Source: Platanthera guangdongensis
Taxonomy: Eukaryota; Streptophyta; Magnoliopsida; Asparagales; Orchidaceae
NCBI GenBank assembly: GCA_039583875.1
Contig: CM077162.1
Coordinates: forward strand, 51,797,675 to 51,861,674
Direction: 5' to 3'
Length of the DNA: 64,000 nt
Shown here piece by piece: positions 29,594 to 42,132 of this stretch. Under the pieces are notes generated by a model. It was not told where the DNA came from. It worked only from the letters and a program-made list of their open reading frames with translations, and did not search any database. The translations under genes were made by a program, and so were the position numbers. How positions within the stretch are numbered: the first letter of the stretch is position 1; each line of letters begins with the position of its first letter.

Positions 29594-31267
29594 TCAAGTA
29601 TAAATAAGAAAAATAATGTGACATCCCGAGAGGTTAATAGGATTACCTGACGTGAAAAGCTCCAGGTACCTTTTCTGCATCAAGTTTTGTCGCTCCCACG
29701 TCTGCTCCTCTTGTCCATGATTCTTCCACAAGACCTTGATCAGCGAAACCCTCTTGCACCACAGTGTCCGTACCGATGTATCGTCAATCTTGATCTGCTC
29801 TATGTCGACTGACCGATCCGACGCCATAAGGCCTTTCGTAGCAGAAATCAGTTGTTAAGGCCATAACAAAGCTCTCTGAAGGGAAGAGACATGGAAGACG
29901 TCATGCAGTCCTGCTAAGTCTAGAGGAAGCTCCAGCCTGTAAGCCAAGGGTCCGACCAGCTCTAGGATCCTATAGGTCCCGATGTATCTAGGACTGAGCT
30001 TCTTCCGCCTTCGAACCAAAGAAACTCCATGCATCAGCCGAATCTTCGGGAACACCCGGTCTCCCACCAAGAACACCACCTACTGATGACATGCATTATA
30101 GTACTTGGCATGACTGCTCTGAGCCTCCAACATCATATCCTGTATCACCCTCATCTGAGTATCTGTGTCCTTCACAAACTCTGAGCCAAGAGCCTTGGGA
30201 TCCTCATCCTGGACCCAAGATAGAGGGGTCCGACACCTCCGTCCATACAGAGCCTCATTATGGGCCATTCATATACTGTCCGGATGACTTTTGTTGTAGG
30301 AGGACTCGATCAGTGGCAACAGTCTCTCCCAAGGCTCCCCACGATCCAAAATGTATAAACGCAGAAGATCCTCCAAAGTATGATCGGTGCGCTCTGTCTG
30401 TCCATCTATCAGAGGGTGGAAGGCTGTGTTAAATGTCAATCGAGAGCCTAGGTGAGCCTGAACTGACCACCATTCCTTGGACGTGAAATGCCCATCCCGA
30501 TCCAACATGATCGTCTTGGGCACTCCATGATAGAGTACAAACTGATCCACAAACTTCTGCACCAGATCAACTACCAGAGCGTCCTTCCTGACTGGTATAA
30601 ACCTGTCCACCTTTGTCAGCCTGTCGACGATGACCCAAATCGAATCGTTCCCTGCATGCGATCGAGGTAACCCGTGTATGAAGTCCATGTCTATATCCTT
30701 AAACTTCCACGTCGGCACTGGGAGTGGCTGCAGTAACCCGACCGGACTCCTACACTCTGCCTTTACTAGCTAACAAGCCACGCAATGCGTCACAGAATAT
30801 ATGATGTTCTTCTTCATGCCCGACCAAAACATGGTCTTCTTCAGATCTGTTGCCATCTTCGTGATACCCGGGTTCACAGAGTATCTAATGTAGTGAGCCT
30901 CTGCCATGATGTCCTCCCGAATTCGGCCTCCTGCCGGTATATAAACTCTGCCCCTAAAGCAAAGCAGCACATCTCTCAGTGAATAATCCCCAACCGTGCC
31001 TTCCTCCAAGGATTTGAAAATGGGCTCCATCCTTGCATCCAGCCTCTTCCCGTCCATGATACGATCCTGGATGTCGTCTATGGTACTCATCGATGTGAGG
31101 TACTCCATATAAAAATCTAGATCATCCTCGGATACCAGGTATATATGCATCTCCTCCAGTATACGCACCAGCTCCAAAGCCATCAACTGGGGCACTGCTA
31201 CCGACGCGGCGGCTCTCCGGCTCAGACCGTCTGCCACCACGTTCGCCTTGCCGGGATGGTAATGCAT
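29594..31267 (-). pseudogene. pol: RE5 integrase and chromodomain (broken)
   Basis: Reading right to left: zinc-binding HHCC segment ending VTHCVAC (about 30770-30890), the core with DMDFIHGL (first Asp), LDRDGHFTS (second Asp) and DGQTERTDHT (Glu) at 30269-30718, then LYGRRCRTPLSWVQ and KLSPRYIGTYRI. The C-terminal chromodomain-like segment is VLWKNHGQEEQTWE (29594-29827). Chromodomains of this group direct insertion to heterochromatin. At least four breaks separate the pieces. Confidence 0.9.
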
Positions 31268-31798
31268 AATATACTGATAGTCTGAAAGGAACTCTACCCA
31301 GCACCTCTATTGGATATTCAGCTCCTTCTGAGTGTCCACATAGTTCAGGTTCTTGTGATCTGAAAAGATATCACACTGAACCTCGTAGAGGTAGTGTCTC
31401 CAAATTTTTATAGCGAAAATCACCGCTCCCATCTCCAAGTCATTCACCAGATTGTTTAGCTCGTACTTCTTCAACTAACTTGAAGAATAAGTGATCACGT
31501 GCCCATTCTGCATCAAAACGACACACATCCCCTGGTATGAACTGTCGGTGTATACCTGAAATCCCTCCCACCCAGATGGAAGGGCAAGAATAGGAGCTGA
31601 GGTGAGCCAGCCCTTTAGTTCCTGGAAAGCAGCCTCACACCGCGGCGTTCAAATGAATGGGGCCTCCTTCTTTGTCAGGGATGTGAGCGGAAGAGCAATC
31701 CGGGAGAACACCTCTATGAACTTCCGGTAATATCTGGCAAATCCGAGAAAACTCATCACATCGGTGGCTGTCTTCAGAGGTGGACAATCTCAAACTGC
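31268..31798 (-). pseudogene. pol: RE5 RNase H and connection (broken)
   Basis: Pieces in different frames read as Gypsy RNase [14 protein letters not shown] and WRHYLYEVQCDI-type motifs (31360-31450) and [17 protein letters not shown] at the boundary (31200-31270). The segment before it has the SFLGFARYYRKF-type tether. Stops are frequent. Confidence 0.8.
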
Positions 31799-32464
31799 CT
31801 AAACCTTTATCAGATCCACTGCCAAACCTGCTCCACCGATAATATGGCCCAAAAAGGCCACCTCCTTCAACCAGAACTGGCACTTGCTGAACTTCGCACA
31901 TAACCTGTGCTCCCGGAGCTTCTCCAAGGTCAGTACTAGGTGGCGAGCATGCTCCTGCTCGGTCATTGAATAGATGAGGATGCCATCTATAAAAACTATG
32001 ACGAAAATGTCAAGGTAAGCTTCGAATACCCGATTCATCAAGCTTATGAATGTGGATGGGGCATTCGTGAGGCCGAAGGGCATCACTGTGAACTAAAATA
32101 ACCCATATCTATTGCTAAAGGCTATCTTCGGAATGTCCTCCTCCTGTATACGTAGCTTGTAATATTCTGATCGCAGATCCAACTTCAAAAACCAATGAGC
32201 TCCCTCCAACTGTTCAAACAACTCGACAATCCTGGGTACGGGATATGTGTTTCGGACCGTGAGCCTGTTCAGGGCTCTGTAGTCAATGCATAAGCAGTGC
32301 CTGTCGTCCTTCTTCTTCACGAATAAGACTGAAGCTCCCCGAGGTGAGGAGCTCGGCCTGACAAATCCCGCTTCTACCATCTCCTGTAACTGGCTCTGAA
32401 ACTCTACCACCTCCTTCAGGGCCATACGATAGGGTGCTCTCGTTACCGGCTTAGCCCCCGACAT
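31799..32464 (-). pseudogene. pol: RE5 reverse transcriptase (broken)
   Basis: RT motifs: [52 protein letters not shown], then after a stop near 32093 [13 protein letters not shown] and FIDGILIYS. The catalytic FIDD is FIDG, so the second Asp is lost and the enzyme would be inactive. Confidence 0.9.
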
Positions 32465-33024
32465 GAGCTGAATCTGGAAGTCCTACTCCCGATGTGGTGG
32501 TAACCCTGGCAGCTTCTCTAGTAATACATCAACAAAGTCTCGAACCACCAAAATATCAACAACGGAGCCCTTGACCTCAACCATCTCAGATAACATCTGG
32601 TAAACCTTGTCTCCCTACAGGTGGGCCTTGATGGCCTGAATAGAAGAGAGAAAGAGGCAGGAAACAGGAGCAGTACCTTCAAGCATCGCATATACATCGC
32701 CACATTGGAGTACAACCCTCATCGTAGGGCAGTTAATCTGAGCGTTGTTCTGGGCGAGCCATGCCATACCCAGAATGAGATTGAAGAACAGCAAGCTCAG
32801 GGTCATTATCGGGGCTTCGATGTTCAACACATCGATGGTCACCCTCAGGATTCAACTTGCAGTAGATCGGACCCCCATCTCATTAGGGAGACGCGCCCTC
32901 CTGTTAACTCCCTCGTAAAATCTAACACCCTCCAGCTTCTCGACGAAGTCCTCTGAGACGAAATTGTGTGATGCCCCCATGTCAAAGAGAGTGAGGGCAG
33001 TCTTGCCACACACCAACACTACTC
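32465..33024 (-). pseudogene. RE5 protease region (broken)
   Basis: Just after the intron-like segment the minus strand reads [23 protein letters not shown]; the aspartic protease motif DTG is DMG. LILGMAWLAQNNAQINCPTM follows (about 32700-32790). Several stops occur. Confidence 0.82.
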
Positions 33025-33147
33025 CTGAGTTTATTAGAGTATTCTTAGTTATCTAGTTCAAGATTCTTCCTTAGCATTTAAACTGTTTCAAATCTACACA
33101 GTCTCATCTTAGAAAGAAAAGAACTTTAAAAGAAAATTTTTATGTAC
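33025..33147 (-). other. Intron-like segment between RE5 zinc knuckle and protease
   Basis: On the minus strand it starts GTACAT after ..GTAG and ends ..AAACTCAG before GAGTAG; 123 bp, AT-rich. Removing it joins RVIVG to VVLVCGKTAL in frame. RE9 has the equivalent at 57716-57833. Splicing is inferred. Confidence 0.6.
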
Positions 33148-34270
33148 CTACAATTACCCTCTCCGGGACCCGGGGCTGTGCCAGATCCAAGGCAAAAACC
33201 TGCCCCATGTCCTGCCTGTGATCTCTCCCCTGAAATCCACGTCCCTGCCCACCAAACTGCTGAGTAGGTGGGGCCTCCTAGAGTGCTGGTAATGGTGCTC
33301 ATCTTATAGGGCAGTTCTTCTGAATGTGCCTTGGCTGGTTGCACCGATAACATGTCGGTGGCTCCTCTACTGCCCTCGGCATCTCCCTCATCTATAATGG
33401 CTGAGGTGCCAACACCACCGGGGTCCTCTACTCCTGTCTTCCCTCCTAATGGTGTTGATCTCTGTTCTTCTTTTCCCCAATAACTCGAACTCTTGGCTGG
33501 TCTCTCCTACCGCCGATCACAGTGTCATTGGCCGATCTCTTCCAGCCCCAAACAGCAAGCTGGTATGCCTCAAGTTTCTTGGCCATCTCCAAGATCCTAG
33601 CCAAACTCCCATCAGAGATGAAGAGGAGGGTCTGCCTCATGTCATCATGAAGTCCCTTGTAGAACCTCTTCGTGTAGCACGCATCATCCAGCTTGTACAA
33701 ATCCGCAAAGCGGGCTAAATGAGCAAACCCTGATATTACTCCAAAATTATCCTGCTTCCCTGTCTGAACTCCAAGAACCTATCGTCCAACTGATCTCTCA
33801 CCGACTGAGGCACAAAATACTCTAGTAGGGCTGCATTGAACTCCTAACAGGAAATGTACGCAGTATCCACTCCAGCAAAGGTGGTGTCCAGCAACGACTT
33901 CCACCATCTTTTCGAATGCGACTGCAGACATGACAATGCCAATACCACAGCCTTCTCTAACGGGCATCTAATACCGGCCAGCATCTCGTAAATGATGTCC
34001 AGCCACTCCTCCGTACGAACTGCAGTTTCCATCCCGAGATAGGATGGGGGAGAAAGACCCTGGAATATGCTCAACCAGTTTGCCCTGGGATTTGGCTGAG
34101 GAGCTAGAGCCTGCTGATCCCTGAAGGCCTCCGGAATAGTAGTCAAAGTCTGGCCTATCTCTGTCTGCTAGAACAGAGTCAGAGCTAGAGGGGGTGGAAT
34201 CACTTTCTGAGACTGAAATACCCCCTGCTGGGGAGTAGGGTTCGTCGCAGGCTACAAAAGGGAATACCAA
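33148..34270 (-). pseudogene. gag: RE5 gag (broken)
   Basis: The capsid region reads GLSPPSYLGMETAVRTEEWLD and SHSKRWWKSLLDTTF (33844-34146), then YTKRFYKGLHDDMRQTLLF (33446-33700), as in RE9. The CCHC knuckle CYRCNQPRHIQKNC lies at about 33305-33352. Stops and frameshifts divide it into at least three frames. Confidence 0.88.
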
Positions 34271-34354
34271 TTGTTAGACGTTAAGGGAAAGGAAGGAAAG
34301 AGATGGAACTTTTGCATGTGATTTCCCTTTATGGGCACAACATTGCTTTCCCTG

Positions 34355-34374
34355 TTAGTTTTTCCCCAAAATAA
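34355..34374 (-). other. Hairpin between PBS and gag in RE5
   Basis: TTAGTTTT and AAAATAA arms around a CCCC loop, a slightly decayed version of the perfect RE9 hairpin at 58931-58950. Confidence 0.6.
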
Positions 34375-34423
34375 GCTCGTGCGGGGTGGCCTAGGGTTTG
34401 TGGACATCTTTTTCATCGAATCG

Positions 34424-34440
34424 AGGTTCCTCTAGTACCA
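34424..34440 (-). other. RE5 primer binding site (decayed)
   Basis: Minus strand TGGTACTAGAGGAACC three bases from the LTR; a mutated form of the TGGTATCAGAGC Met-tRNA site. Confidence 0.75.
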
Positions 34441-34922
34441 GTTTGTAAGACCCCCCTTTTTTTGCTACGCTACCGGCTCTTATGCCCAGAATCATAGTTT
34501 TGCGGTGACACCTTCACTCGCCACTACGAAACGCCAACCCTACCGACACACAGAATCACCAAAGATGTGGAAGCATTTGAAAGAAGACAGTAAATGTCAA
34601 GTCCACAAAACATACCATATATAAGTAAATAGCATGAATCACAACATGTCCCAGAATAAAATAGTATAGAAAAAGACGAACAAAAAGGTAAACGGGCTTA
34701 TGCCAAATACATCAGAATCCTCACTACAAGGTCGCTCGTGGAAACTTACAAAACTAAACACTCACGGAGCCAGAAGCGGGTGCTCCCAAGCTAGACTAGC
34801 CCACCTCCATGTGCACCATGCCCTGTTGGTGTTGTCTCTCTGACTGCTGCATGTCTCCCAACCAGAGCCCCTGAAAAATAATGGTCCACCGACCGTAAGT
34901 CAAAAGACAAATCCAACTATCA

Positions 34923-34923
<1 letters not shown>

Positions 34924-34958
<35 letters not shown>
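34924..34958. repeat. Poly-C run of 35 bases
   Basis: Uninterrupted C run; the left LTR has a mixed CT/C sequence of normal length here. It may be a real expansion or an assembly error. Confidence 0.95.
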
Positions 34959-34959
<1 letters not shown>

Positions 34960-37900
34960 CGACTCCTAGGCACCGTGCGGGAAGGAGGATAGGGAAGATA
35001 TTAAGGTGGAGAAGTGTCAAAGCAGATGGCAGCGGACCTAATCTAGTAGTGATATAACAGAACTATAAAGGTGTACAATAGTAATATGATAATATCAAAA
35101 GTAGGACAGTAAAGAAAGAAAGTTAGAGAGCAGAGTATAATGGAGAATAACCTTAACTTATATGAATACTCATACAAACTTATAAGTTAATTGATCTTTT
35201 GCAAGGCTCCCATCGTATAAAAAGTCTCATATCATTTTATACAATTGGGTGACAAGTTTATATGCAAGTATGAGTGTAGTGCTTTGTTATGCATGAAATG
35301 TTATGTTCATACAAGTGCAACTCACGCACACGACTTTGCGCACAGACCTTTAGTTCCCCATTTTGGAGTTTGCTAAACTCTCAGGTACCCCATGTTGTGT
35401 AAAACAGAGGCAGTGGGTTGGGCCACCCCACTACTAGGCCGACATTCACACCACCCAACCTAGACCCTTGTACTCCTCAACGTGAAGTACAAACCACAGA
35501 GCCTCTGCGTACCATGCTGGCAAATCAACCAGTCTTTCCTTGGCTATATGTGAACCACACTTGCTGAGTCATCGAACCGACATTGGCTTGAATGACCATC
35601 AAGTAACAAAGATCCACCACCTTATGTTATGCACATGCAAACCAGAACTTCCGAGCCATAGGATCCTTAGACTAACCCGTCCGTCAAAACCAACTACCGA
35701 GCCTTCGACTCGGCGGGCTGACCTGCCCATCACTAAAACCACCGAGTCTACCTCTTGAGAGACATAACCAGACTCCCACAACAACGGGGAGTGTGAGTGT
35801 AAGTATAACCTTAGAGTATTTCTAATTACTCTTCCATTCAATTTATTCCTACGGCTTACGATAACCTTGGACTGCCCAAGGAATTTCCCGTGAAGGGCTC
35901 TCGATGGCATTAGGAACTACGATGGGATGAAGCCCAAAGCTCCCTTTCGTAAGGTACTTATTTATTATTGGTTAATACCTAATTCCCGATCCATTTTAAT
36001 ATTATACTGGAACTAACCCTACTGTATTTTTACTCTCTTTCTCTCTATAGGAAAGACGACATTTCGTCGATCACGAGTACCACCTAACACTAGCCAACCC
36101 ATCTTTCCCCTCATCATGACTCTTAATGAAACTCAATTTTTCATCTTACCAAATCAGCATGCAATACTCTCTACTTCCTATGACCATCCCCCATGTTATC
36201 ACAATCTACACAGCTTTACTAAATGCAGACCAACATAAGCTATATGATGTACATGACAGGAGGTACTCCAAATTTTCATCCAAATGCCCTAAGATAATTA
36301 TTGTCGGCCTATCATGATGCATTTAGCATAAATTCAGAGACTTGTAATTTTCCTAATTAATTTATCATTTATTAGATTTTGCCAAAAGTTAGGTCATGAG
36401 TAATTTGAACATGAGGTACTAAATTTACTTAAGTTATGGCCACCCAAAAAATCAGGAACAGTATATGATAGCAAAATATCAGTGAATTTAAAATTTTCAC
36501 AGACTTTTATAAATGTAATAACCTCTAAATAATTAATTAAATTTAATTCAAATAATTTTAGATAACGAAGGGAGTACCATAAATTATAGTGCAGAAATTA
36601 TATAAAAACTACCACAGCCTTATAATGATGATAAAACACTACTGACTATGTTTCATGTAATTTCAAGGTTAATGAGCCGTGTATAAAAATACTTCCAATA
36701 ATTCCATTAAAGTGCACTTGTGAAGAAACATTCTTATAAACTGATCCAAATAATATGTGATAATTTTCTAAACTTCATTATAACATAAAAAGTTCTCTAC
36801 CCAAGTAACACAATTTTACAGTAAGGTGTACTATTTATAATATATTTATCAAAATATGATGCAAGTTGGACATTACACCTAAAGTATGAGTTACTATTTT
36901 CTAAACATCCTATAATAAATCTCAGAGGTCAATAACACTATAAAATTACTTCTACCAAAATTTCATAAGTATCCAAGGTCATAAGACCCTTTATTTATTC
37001 CTTAAGGTGTATAGACCTAAATAATTTACAAGTGATTTAAGTGGAGTGCATGTGTCCAAATACTACCAAATTACTTCCTAGGGTATTACTCTACCCTAGG
37101 AACCCATGGGGTAAACCCTAAGCCCAAACAAAGCCTAAACACCCTAGGTCCTTCACAAACCCTAATAGGCTCAATCCAAGGCTTGAACTAGGTCACAAGG
37201 TATCAACCACCCTAACCCATACCAAACTCTAAGAGAGGGTGTCTCTACTGACCTTGGGACTCTGGACTGAGCCCCAAACCATTTGGTTGAGGATTGGCCC
37301 CTCCATGCCCCAAGAATCCTAAACACTAAACTAACCCTTACGAGCCCAAACTTAGTCACATCAAAACCTAGACAAATCGTACTCAAATAGGTTGATATTT
37401 TAACCAGTGACTCATGGTGACCCCTAATACCATCCACCAAAGTTTTGGGGGTTGGTGATGTCATTAGGCCCCTAATTTAAACTACATAAGGATTATTAAA
37501 TTTTACCAAAACTATAGAAAAGTTTTCTTCAAAAATTCTCATTTTTGAATATCTCTTAGGTATGGACAAGATTGACTTTTTCCCCAAATTTCAGGTCATT
37601 TGGACATGTGGTGAAGTGGGATCACTCATTTTAATCTCTGACTAGCCATAAGTATAGACTGCACCATTTTGGGTGCTGAGTTCAGACCACTAAGCCAAAA
37701 TGGTTGAAACAAATTTTAAATTAAAGTCGACCTCAAGGCTATAACTTTGTTGTTTCCAACTTTTTCTGTTGAAGCATCTAAGTATTTTTAATAAATAGAA
37801 ACATTTACTATAATATGTGTGATAAAAACCAAATGAATGAAATTAATTAATCCTAAGATTAAAATCGAAGGCTGCAAGAATCTTGGCGCAAATTGTGCGA

Positions 37901-38128
37901 CAACTGGTCGTCTTCAACCTCCAGCCGACGGCTCAGATTGCCACGTCCTGGAGTCTTTTCCAAGCGCTGCTGCCGGCCACCCGGCCATCTCCCCGGCTGG
38001 CCACCACCACCACCACCTTCGTTGAGATAGTGGCTATCGCCAGGCGGCGGCACGGCCACCGGAGAGGCTGCTTCTGGAGAACCCGAGAAGTGAAAAAAGC
38101 CCGAAAACTTTAGGAAAAAGCTCACTGG

Positions 38129-38150
38129 ATCGGGCTCAATTGAGCCCGAT
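38129..38150. other. 22-bp perfect palindrome in RE5 right LTR
   Basis: Perfect inverted repeat centred on CAATTG: each arm is ATCGGGCTCAA or its complement. The left LTR has a mutated version near 28335-28357; both RE9 LTRs have a 20-bp perfect version. Confidence 0.95.
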
Positions 38151-38876
38151 ATCTTTCCTATTTGATATAGGATCCTAACACCGAGGGAGAGGGGGAGAAA
38201 TCGACCTTCAATCGTGCTTGCCGACGGGTTTGGGTTGGTGTTCCATGGCCGGTGGTGGAGGAAGTCGGGATTCTGCAACAACATAGCCAAGTAGCTTGAA
38301 ATAGCCGGGGAAAGGGTGGAAAGGACCCCCTTTGTGCCCAGTGATGCTTGTAAATTAAACATATGGGGGGAGGGGTCTTTCTTCATGGCTCCATTAATGA
38401 CCACTAATGACATTTTCATCCATGGATGGATACACTGTTCCGGCCATTGAACAACCACCAAAATGACCCCTGGCCTTCTCTACACTGAATGGGGATTTGG
38501 AACAATGCTTTGGAAAAGGAGAGTGGGGCCTTTGGTCTCCCTATGTCGTGAATGCTCTCCTCCCAAAACGAAAATGGCATGCTCGACGATTTCATCGAGC
38601 TCTGATGATTTCGTCGGGCGCTGCTCGATGATTTTTGTCGGGCGCTGCTCGATGATTTTCGTTGGGCGAGGCTCGAGAATTTTTCATCCGGCGCGGCTCG
38701 ATAATTTTTCGTCGAGCGCTACTCGACGATTTCGTCGGGCGCTTATCGACGTTTAGCCCGTACTTTTGGGGTGTTACATTGGGTGTCACTAGACCCTTTA
38801 GTGCTTCCCTGGGTTTTGTCGTGAGCTGGTCATGACAAAACCATCCTAGGGGTCTAGATGTCTGAGGGATGTTACA

Positions 38877-39284
38877 CGGCAAGCTCCTGATTTTGTGTTT
38901 GCTGCTCTTTTTTTCTCTGTCCTCTTCCTTCCCGCAAGCTCCACACCATTTCTCTTTAATGTGTGCTTATTATTTGTTGTAATTATAATATGCATAGTTT
39001 CATTGCTTTGATGACATAGTTTTCTTTGCTAAATATGCGTAGTTTTCAGAAATCATTCTGCTGGCTCCAAAATTTTTTAAATAATTAAAACTACTTCAAG
39101 TGAAGCTTTACTTGATCCAACTATGGGCGTTGTTCATTTCTTTCCATAAGCTTTTCTTGAGCCAACTATGGCCGTTATTCATTTCTTCCCATAAAAAAAA
39201 TACAAGAACGCTTTTCTCAAATGAATGAATGTGACAATTGTTTTTCAGATTTGTCTATTTTGATTCCTTGTTCACTCTCTACCC
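38877..39284. other. Non-coding stretch before RE6 gag
   Basis: AT/CT-rich, begins with the RE5 right target duplication (CGGCA). A 45-bp unit is duplicated in tandem at 39111-39155 and 39156-39195 (ccaactatgg.cgtt.ttcatttc core). No primer binding site or LTR edge is recognisable. Confidence 0.7.
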
Positions 39285-40310
39285 ATGGCTTCATCATCCA
39301 TCAATGTCGCCCCATATGCCCACTTTCCTACCTCAATTTTCAATGGGGAATTGTATAATCACTGGGCCGTAAAGATGGAGACACTGCTAAACTCTCAAGA
39401 TCTCTGGGAGACCGTTAGAAATGGCCCCAAAATTGATGAGATGGCAAAAGATGGAGAAGTAAGAATACCCAAGGGAGAAAAACTTAAAAATTCCTTGGCA
39501 CTACTCACCATCCAGCAGGCTGTTGCACCAACCATCTATCCCCGCATCATTGGTGAAAAAATGGCAAAGGTGGCTTAGGACACGTTGAAAGAGATTTATC
39601 AATGTGATGAAAAGGTAATCTCCATCAGAAAAGTAAATTTAAAACGTCAGTTTCATGGACACGACATGAATGAGGGAGAAACGTTTTTTTGAATTTATGC
39701 CCAAGCTAACCAATCTATAAAACCAACTAAGCACATTGGGATCCCCTGTTCCAGAGAAAGAAATAATTTTAAAGATACTTACATGCCTTCCAAAATCTTA
39801 TGACCATATTGCTTCTGCTATTGAGGAGAGTAAAGACCTCAACTCTCTCCCAGTTGCTGCCATCATTGGGAAAATCCAGTCCCATGAGGAGAGGTTCAAG
39901 CGTTATCTACCCAATATGGTACAAGCTTTTCAAACCAAAATGCATCTTGGGAAACCAAACTCAAATGTCAAGTATTCTGGCACAGCAAGCAAAAAAACCA
40001 ATAGTTGTGGGCCAACCTGGAAGAAACTTTCAAATCCATCCCAACACCAACAACACAAGGGTGTGCCTACTGAAAGCAGCCGGACTAATGGGATCTATTG
40101 CACCCTATGTAAAAAAAACAAATCATGATAATGATAAATGCTTTTATAAGTGCACAAGGTGTAAAAAATCCACTCATTTTGATCGAGATTATTGCTACAA
40201 GAATAAAGAAAAAGCCAATTTTAGTGAAGATGCAAAGACTGTCGAAGAAAAATTGTTTCTCACCAGCAGCAAGGAGTTAGATGAACCACACAAATCATCA
40301 AAATGGTACA
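39285..40310 (+). pseudogene. gag: RE6: broken Copia gag, cut by RE7
   Basis: ATG at 39285 opens a Copia gag N-terminus (YAHFPTSIFNGELYNHWAVK, LLNSQDLWETV). A stop near 39577 and frameshifts follow. UBN2-like PEKEIILKILTCLPKSYDHI lies at 39750-39810 and a degraded zinc knuckle at about 40150-40200. The last codons read SSKWY, exactly where the protease WYLDS motif is expected, and RE7 starts there. The rest of this element is not in the window. Confidence 0.85.
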
Positions 40311-40449
40311 TGTTGGGTACATTGGAAAATGTGTACCAGATTTGAAGAAGCCTCACCTTACTCAATGATATGCATCAAGGTGTATTTGATGTTATTTTAA
40401 GTTTATATGTGCAGGTTAAGAAAATGCAGAAATGCAGGAAATGTTTCTA

Positions 40450-40930
40450 CGTCCATGAGTCGACACCAGAAGAAGCTGTGTCGACACTTATGAAGGCTTG
40501 TGTCGACACTGAAGAAAAGTTGTGTCGACACCTTGAGTCAATTGTGTCGACACCTGGAAAGGCTGTGTCGACACCAGAAGAAACTGTGTCGACACACAAA
40601 GGCAGTGTCGACACACAAAAAAGCTTAGTCGACATCAACTATGTCGACACACAGAGGCAGTGTCAACACACAAAAGACTTTGTTGACATCAACTGTGTCG
40701 ACACACAGGACTTGTGTCGACACATAGCAGTGTTTCAACAAAGTTGATTTTTGTGATGAAAAGAAGTGACTCTGTCGACACACAGAACTAGTGTCGACAT
40801 TTTTTACAGAAGCTGTGTCGAGAAGCAGTGTCAACACCAAGGGAGCTGTGTCGACACCACCAAGGCTTGTGTCGACATTTAGTCTACTTATGTCAATACA
40901 TGATGAAGTTCAGTCTCGACACTTTGCTGA
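40450..40930. repeat. GTGTCGACAC palindrome array in RE7 LTR
   Basis: Roughly fifteen exact copies and many one-mismatch forms (gtgtcaacac, gtgtcgacat, agtcgacatc), more decayed than in RE1. Confidence 0.9.
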
Positions 40931-41057
40931 CAGAGATAGAGTTTCAAGAAGTGACTGGAAGACTTGACAGCTGCCATAACCAACCGGTCTACTACAACTG
41001 TCAGTGCTATCAGAAGTTCGTTAGAAACCGGATCAGCCAGTTACCATAGAGGAAGTC

Positions 41058-41066
41058 TATATAAAG
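41058..41066 (+). promoter_or_regulatory. RE7 LTR TATA box
   Basis: TATATAAAG about 25 bp after the degraded AACCGG...CAGTT dyad (compare RE1 and RE8). Confidence 0.7.
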
Positions 41067-41538
41067 ACATTGTCTATCAATAGAAGAAGAGATCGATACA
41101 GATCGAGATACACATACATATACATAAGAAGATTTTCGACAGAAGATCTAAGAAGACATTCTGAAGTGGTGATCTACTCAGAGTTTGTCAAGAGAATTCA
41201 AAGAAGAATTTTGAAGAATCTTCAGAAGAATTTGGAAAGAGAGAGCTCCATCTATTCAAGTGAAGAAAGGGACTTACATCAATAAGTCTCTTAAGTGCAG
41301 ATTTTGAACCAGTCTGTCAAGAAGAATTCAGATTGATTTCTGAATTTCAAGAAAAAAGCTGATTGAAGATCAACTTCAAAGGAGATCAACCCTACTGTGT
41401 TCAGATTCAAGAAGCTTTGAAGAAAGCTAAGTCAGATTGATCTCTAACATCAGATTCTGTCAAGAACTGATCAAGAAATCATCCATCCTTTCTCTCTCAA
41501 CCAGGGTGGTGGTAAATTTCAAAGTTACATCTATTTTC

Positions 41539-41798
41539 TGTAGGATCTTTTTAAGATCTGAGTTGTAAGCCTTGTTTATAAAGGCTGAGTTGTAGGAGAT
41601 TAAGTTCTCTGAGTGGTAGGCCTTGTTGAAGGCTGAGGTAGGGCTGAGAGCCTAAGTTGTAGGAGATTTTCATCTCTGAGTTGTAGTCCTTGCTGAAGGC
41701 TGAGGTAGGGCAGATTACCTGAGCTGTAGCAGTATGGACTCACTCTGAGTTGTAGGAGCCTTGTTTGGTTTCTGAGCTGTAAGATCTATGAATCTGAG
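41539..41798 (+). other. Serial stem-loop array in RE7 LTR
   Basis: About eleven modules with TGTAG/TGTAA and TGAG frames. Arm pairs: GATCT/AGATC, AGCCTT/AAGGCT, GAGA/TCTC, GCCTT/AAGGC, GGCT/AGCC, GAGAT/ATCTC, CCTT/AAGG, AGAT/ATCT and others. Module order and stems differ from RE1. Confidence 0.8.
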
Positions 41799-42054
41799 GA
41801 GAAGGAAAGAAGTTAGGCCGAATCTAGCACACTGCTAGATAGGCGAATGGAGAAAGTGGATGTACCAAGACCTTGGGGAACCACTATAAATCAGTGTGCC
41901 ATCTGTGATTGTGTGTGGTTTTGTTATTTCTGTGCTGTGATAGCTGTAGAACTATATGTTTCTATGAATTAACTGAATTAATATTCTGCCTTAGAAGAAA
42001 AAGGAATTGCACCTATTCACTCCCTCTAGGTGTTTAGGAACCAATTCTTTCAAG

Positions 42055-42068
42055 TGGTATCAGAGGGA
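42055..42068 (+). other. RE7 primer binding site
   Basis: TGGTATCAGAGGGA, identical to the RE1 site. Confidence 0.9.
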
Positions 42069-42132
42069 GGTTACTGAAAGAAAGACATAACAGTCTGAGT
42101 AAGATCTGTAAGGCAGAATTAAGTTAAAGAAG

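Larger units (their letters stand above)
24520..38876 (-). mobile_element. RE5: old Del/Tekay-type chromovirus (Ty3/Gypsy)
   Basis: 14.4 kb, minus strand. LTRs begin TGTAAGACC and end GGGATGTTACA on the plus strand. Between them: PBS, gag, protease, RT, RNase H, integrase and a chromodomain, all broken. LTRs are clearly diverged and differ by an inversion, a 156-bp deletion and a tandem-array size difference. The near-matching target duplication supports one intact insertion event. Confidence 0.93.
34444..38876 (-). repeat. RE5 5' LTR (right copy, 4433 bp)
   Basis: Starts TGTAAGACC and ends GGGATGTTACA on the plus strand. Relative to the left LTR it lacks 156 bp (equivalent to 26916-27071) and most of the tandem array, and it contains a 35-base C run. 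The AT-rich body (35820-37860) holds no supported gene. The conserved GC-rich block is 37860-38110, with the palindrome at 38129-38150. Confidence 0.93.
40311..42052 (+). repeat. RE7 5' LTR (1742 bp)
   Basis: Starts TGTTGGGTACATTGG and ends TTCTTTCA before the PBS. It has GTGTCGACAC palindromes (40450-40930), a degraded CCGG dyad, TATATAAAG at 41058-41066 and a stem-loop array at 41539-41798. It is diverged from RE1 but close to the RE8 LTR. Confidence 0.93.

Noticed and set aside
34796..35020. Frame with a poly-Gly stretch
   Set aside because: It is the complement of the 35-base C run.
38877..39284. 5' LTR of RE6
   Set aside because: No primer binding site, TATA box or LTR-end motif could be recognised upstream of the gag start.
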